Source: Lytechinus variegatus (taxonomy: Eukaryota > Echinodermata > Echinoidea > Temnopleuroida > Toxopneustidae). Taken from it: DNA of 64,000 bases. This document shows, one piece after another, positions 60,600 to 64,000 of the stretch. The translations under genes and the position numbers were made by a program. The DNA lies in assembly GCF_018143015.1 (NCBI RefSeq), contig NC_054755.1:11758124-11822123 (forward strand), read 5' to 3'. The notes below the pieces were generated by a model that saw nothing but the letters and a program-made list of their open reading frames with translations, did no database searches and had not been told where the DNA came from. Numbering within the stretch: the first letter of the stretch is position 1; each line of letters starts with the position of its first letter.

Positions 60600-61900
60600 T
60601 ATTTGTCATCAGTTATATACATCCTGCTTTGATTCGTCTCATTGAAGTCTGGTTGAAAGCAAAAGTGCAATATTGACCCAACGTTAACATTACACAAGCT
60701 TTAAAAACAGAAATTATTATATTTATTTTTGTTCGTAATGACATTGAGATGTGTGGCAGGCGGCCGAGTTTAATGCCATTGCCAATGTTTTTTTTTTTTT
60801 TTTTGCCTATGATGATTTCATATTCGTTTGAATTGGAAAAGCTACTTATTAGTATAGAGATTTTATCGAGTATTTTACTGATTTTATATCTCAACCTACT
60901 TTTGTGAAGATTATGTGACTGTGTAAGAAATTGTGGGAAAATAATTATTTGGTTGGTTTTGAAGAACATTAGTTTTGAATTTGACCATCTTTTATCAACA
61001 TCAAAAGGTTACTTGTACAGTCTTAATCAAGGATATGATTTTGAATTTACAAGATAATTTTACAAGTGTAGTAAGTCACATGAAACTTTTATGGATGTTT
61101 ATCAAGTAGCAATAATAGATGACTTTAATATATTCAGGTCACTAGGCCAAGGTCATTGCTGGATCAGTATACTTGTGTCACCTTAAAAACATTTTAAAAC
61201 TAAATCTTAAAAATCTACTAAATTTGAATTGAGTACTTATCAGACTCAGTACTGGTACTTTGAAAAATAATGTATTTCACTCTTTGTTTCCATATTCCAT
61301 TAAACTGGGTATCAAGTATCGGTCATTTTATATAAGAAAACTCTTAGTTCATTGGATTAATGTAAACACCTGTAAAGATGTTTCCAGGAAAAAAAAAAAC
61401 TTGGATAAGTTGATATATTTTTTTACTAATTTTAAAAGTATAGTCATAGCCATTCTTTTGATTCGGCCTATGTCTCTCATCTTTTCAACATTTTTTTTTT
61501 TTAGTGCATATAAATTTTAAATCAAATTTCAGGCCTTAAACAGTTGCAAGGTGGAAATATACAATGTACTCCATTTTATGCTCCCTCATACAGTGTTCGT
61601 CAATAGTGCAAACAATTACACTGGCTTCCTGTAAAATCTTGTATTGAATACAACATATGACTCCCACATTCACCATCTTTTCTTCTTTCTTTTCTTTTTG
61701 AAGTAAACAGAGATCAGTGCAGCTATACTGTATATAAGCAATTTTATGAGAACTTCAATCACTTTCAGCATTGTACATGTACATGTATTCACTGAATTTT
61801 AAACTTCATATCTTGCAGGTGATCCAAAGATGATGTCACAGAAACACCCCGATCTCCAGGTACCAAGGAATTTACTCACATGTGCCAATTTAACTCAAAT
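60600..61900. other. Non-coding; intron or upstream region of the PP2A gene
   Basis: AT-rich with no element ends recognised. A possible small exon (61820-61860) lies between CTTGCAG and CCAG|GTACC and contains ATGATGTCACAG; it is not supported further. Confidence 0.3.
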
Positions 61901-62004
61901 TCAACAGCAGAATTGATCTTGGATTGCAGGAGATAAAAAACTTTGCCTTTATATCTTGGTTGCCCCGATACCCGATGGTGCTCCGTCACCAATCATCTGC
62001 CGCC

Positions 62005-62331
62005 ATGTCGTCGTTGCGCCCTGTCCTGAAGCTGAAGGTGGATGAACTCTTCTTGAGATGGCTCAGTGAATCGGACACCCAGAAGGCCCTGCGGGAGGAC
62101 CTCAAGATGGTGGTCAGAGGTGACCCCATCTTGTCCTCGCCAGTGTCCACCGGGTTTCCGTTCAAGAACCACGGGGGCAGCCCCGCCTCGCCTCTCCTGA
62201 GGAGCTCTTCGCCGACCTCGACTCCACCCTGTTCCCCGCCCCCGACGCTCTCCGTGAGCCCCAGGAGCCCTAGGAAAAGAAGCAGCAGTTCAAGACTTTC
62301 CAGGTCGCTCTCATCGTCATCAGCTTCTCAG
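62005..62331 (+). CDS. ppp2r3: PP2A regulatory subunit B'' (PPP2R3 family), first coding exon
   Basis: Regulatory B'' subunits bind the PP2A scaffold/catalytic core through calcium-binding EF-hand regions and direct substrate choice. The exon has 109 codons starting MSSLRPVLKLKVDELFLRWL. The VLK(L/M)KVDELFLxWLSE run matches the N-terminus of vertebrate PPP2R3B-type proteins, which likewise begin a few residues before it. A Ser/Pro-rich linker follows, ending at CAG|GTGAGT in phase 0. The EF-hand core is beyond the window. The start has an ideal context (GCCGCCATGT). The frame stays open upstream to an acceptor at 61928-61929, so a longer N-terminus (exon from 61930, Met at 61975) is possible. 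Confidence 0.82.
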
Positions 62332-62339
62332 GTGAGTGC

Positions 62340-63700
62340 AGTCCTGCTCCCCCCAAAAAAATAAGGTAAAACTTTTTAAAAAATTGAATTTAATTTGCAA
62401 TCATTTACTGCTTGTTGTCCCCCCCCCAAAAAAAAAAAAAAACAGTAAACACACAACATAATTCATGAGAACAATTTCTTAATGTTAGAGAGCCATTTTT
62501 TTTTAGATGCCAGAACAATTTACAACAGAGAAGAAAATATAATTTGAGACAGATTCATATTTTTTTTACTGGTCAGGTTGGACCAGTAAATCTGTTTCTG
62601 TTTATGGTAACTCCCATAGGAACTTGGCAGGACAGCATTTTGCTGGAAAACGCCAAGCTGGTATATAACCAATTACCTAGAAAACATTTTACGTCTAGGT
62701 TAATCAGTCATAGTTGCTGACCTTGTATGATAAATATTACATTCGGGCATATTTATCAAAGTGTAAACAATGGAAGAATGGGGATTCAAACTCACAATCT
62801 TGCGATTGTGAGTCCAATTTTCTAACCACTGGACCACACGATCCTTAGCTATTTCTGAAAAGTTACTGACCTGACAGCAATTTTTACCGGTTTGGGACTG
62901 TCGGACCGGCGCCAGTGTCACGCACTGGCTTGGTTTAGCTCTCTAGACCTGTTTTCAACTGTACACTGTATATCTCACCATAAACAAGAAAGTCGCCAGA
63001 TTCACATCACACAAAGTTGTTCATATATCAATGGTTCTCTCTGTATTATGATTAAACAGCGCCATCAGTGTTCCAATGCTGTACCTTCCATGGCCTGGAT
63101 ACAGTAGGTGACCAAGGGCAATGGCATTTTGATTGGTTGTGTGTCGCAGTGTGTATCGATATCAAGTGTCAAAATGACTGTCTAATTGACATTTCAACAT
63201 AACTCTCTTTCATGTGGTATGTGCACACACAGAGAAGTCTTTATAGCGAAACATAGTTTCTCAAGAATGGCGATTAGTCTAACTTTATTTTCATATTCAG
63301 TCATTGATATTTTCAAAGGAATTATGAAAAATTTTATTCCAAAGCCATTTTTTCAGGGGGGGAAGGGATGGGATGTTCATTTTATTACATTCAAGATTTC
63401 CTTTTCACATTAAACAATAATTTTAGTGTTATTCTGAAAAAAAATTCACAAATTCTAATTTTGTCTTTATACTAATTCAGGATTATGTTAGTGAAGTTTT
63501 TTTATTCTTTATTAGCTTTTATCTTTCAAATCTGCAACATTGATAAAATAAAATAATTTTACCTTTTATGGTGGTAATTGAACGTGTATGTATCTGAAAT
63601 ATATACAATATAGATTGATAAAGAAGGTCTTTATTAGTAAAGAAATTTGCCAATTTGGATTGGGAGCAGGGATTTTTTTCCAGATTTTCCAATGCCAATT
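62340..63700. other. First intron of the PP2A gene
   Basis: Contains the SINE at 62590-62849. The remainder is AT-rich with poly-C/poly-A runs near 62420-62442 and no exon recognised. Confidence 0.4.
62590..62849 (-). mobile_element. tRNA-derived SINE, copy 2 of a pair
   Basis: The minus strand begins AAGGATCGTGTGGTCCAGTG, B box GTGAGTTTGAATCCCC, then GACTGATTAACCTAGACGT and ACCAGCTTGGCGTTTTCCAG. It matches 26777-27030 throughout. Inserted in the first intron of the PP2A gene. Confidence 0.85.
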
Positions 63701-63711
63701 TTAGGATTTAA

Positions 63712-64000
63712 AGGGGAATGAAACCTTTGGAACAAGTAGACTTGTGTTTAAATTGAAAAATCAAAGAATAAGAACAAAGAAATTTTGAGATAGATCGGAC
63801 AAATAATGAGAAAGTTATGAGCATTTGAAAATTGAAATCACTACTGCTAGATGGAGATCCTCCTATTGGCAATGCGACAAGGATATGTGATGTCACATTT
63901 GAACAACTTTCCCTATGATGGACTGTAAAATACCCCCCAAATGTCTGTATTTGCTTTTTCTTATGGTGATACAAACTCTTTATCCATGATGTATTCTGTA
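63712..64000. mobile_element. TTAA-bordered foldback-family element, cut by window end
   Basis: TTAA (63708-63711) followed by AGGGGAATGAAACC, then ATAATGAGAAAGTTATGAGC. The layout matches the left arms at 10920 and 45207 (TTAA then AGGTCAAG..., ATAAGAAAGTTATGAC), so it is a related subfamily. The other end is outside the window. Confidence 0.5.

Overview
This is eukaryotic (metazoan) DNA: genes have GT-AG introns, most of the window is AT-rich non-coding sequence, and it is densely packed with tRNA-derived SINEs, short inverted-repeat (MITE-like) elements, microsatellites and decayed LINEs. The repeat types and an Arx-type homeobox gene suggest a marine deuterostome, most probably an echinoderm such as a sea urchin. 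The species is an inference; no marker here fixes it.

Four protein-coding loci can be supported. (1) An aristaless-related homeobox gene (arx) on the minus strand, with coding exons 21505-22145, 19622-19667 (the 46-nt homeobox exon) and 17953-18705. It totals 479 codons with matching phases and carries a homeodomain and a C-terminal OAR motif. A 5' UTR exon near 24726-25090 and a promoter beyond it are inferred. (2) A single-exon leucine-rich-repeat ectodomain gene on the plus strand (37776-41084, 1102 aa) with signal peptide, LRRNT, LRR array, LRRCT, acidic stalk and a C-terminal hydrophobic tail that looks like a GPI-attachment signal. (3) An unrecognised coiled-coil protein on the minus strand (44303-49695), assembled here from five exons whose phases agree at every junction (328 aa), with a CRE and an RFX/X-box-like site just upstream. 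(4) The first coding exon of a PP2A B''-type regulatory subunit (ppp2r3 family) on the plus strand at 62005-62331, perhaps driven by a housekeeping-type promoter near 56900.

The rest, region by region: 1-3.5 kb is AT-rich and possibly a 3' UTR. 3.8-17.3 kb is repeat-rich (nested MITEs, SINEs, an AATC/AACC array). 17.4-25.6 kb is the arx locus. 26-35.4 kb holds SINEs, foldback elements, a Helitron-like tandem array and two dead LINEs. 35.4-37.4 kb is a long-TIR element just upstream of the LRR gene. 41-44 kb is sparse. 44.3-50 kb is the coiled-coil gene. 50-56.5 kb is dominated by MITEs, including a 2-kb Harbinger-like element filled with a polypyrimidine tract and a nearly perfect 684-bp hAT-like palindrome. 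57-61.8 kb has more nested elements, and 62-64 kb contains the start of the PP2A gene.

The most interesting signals are the young 684-bp palindrome with promoter-like motifs, a two-copy SINE family whose head resembles 7SL RNA/Alu, a foldback element inserted 9 nt after a splice donor, Helitron-like repeats carrying DR1 nuclear-receptor sites, and the LRR/GPI-like protein. All identifications are by eye; no database search was run.
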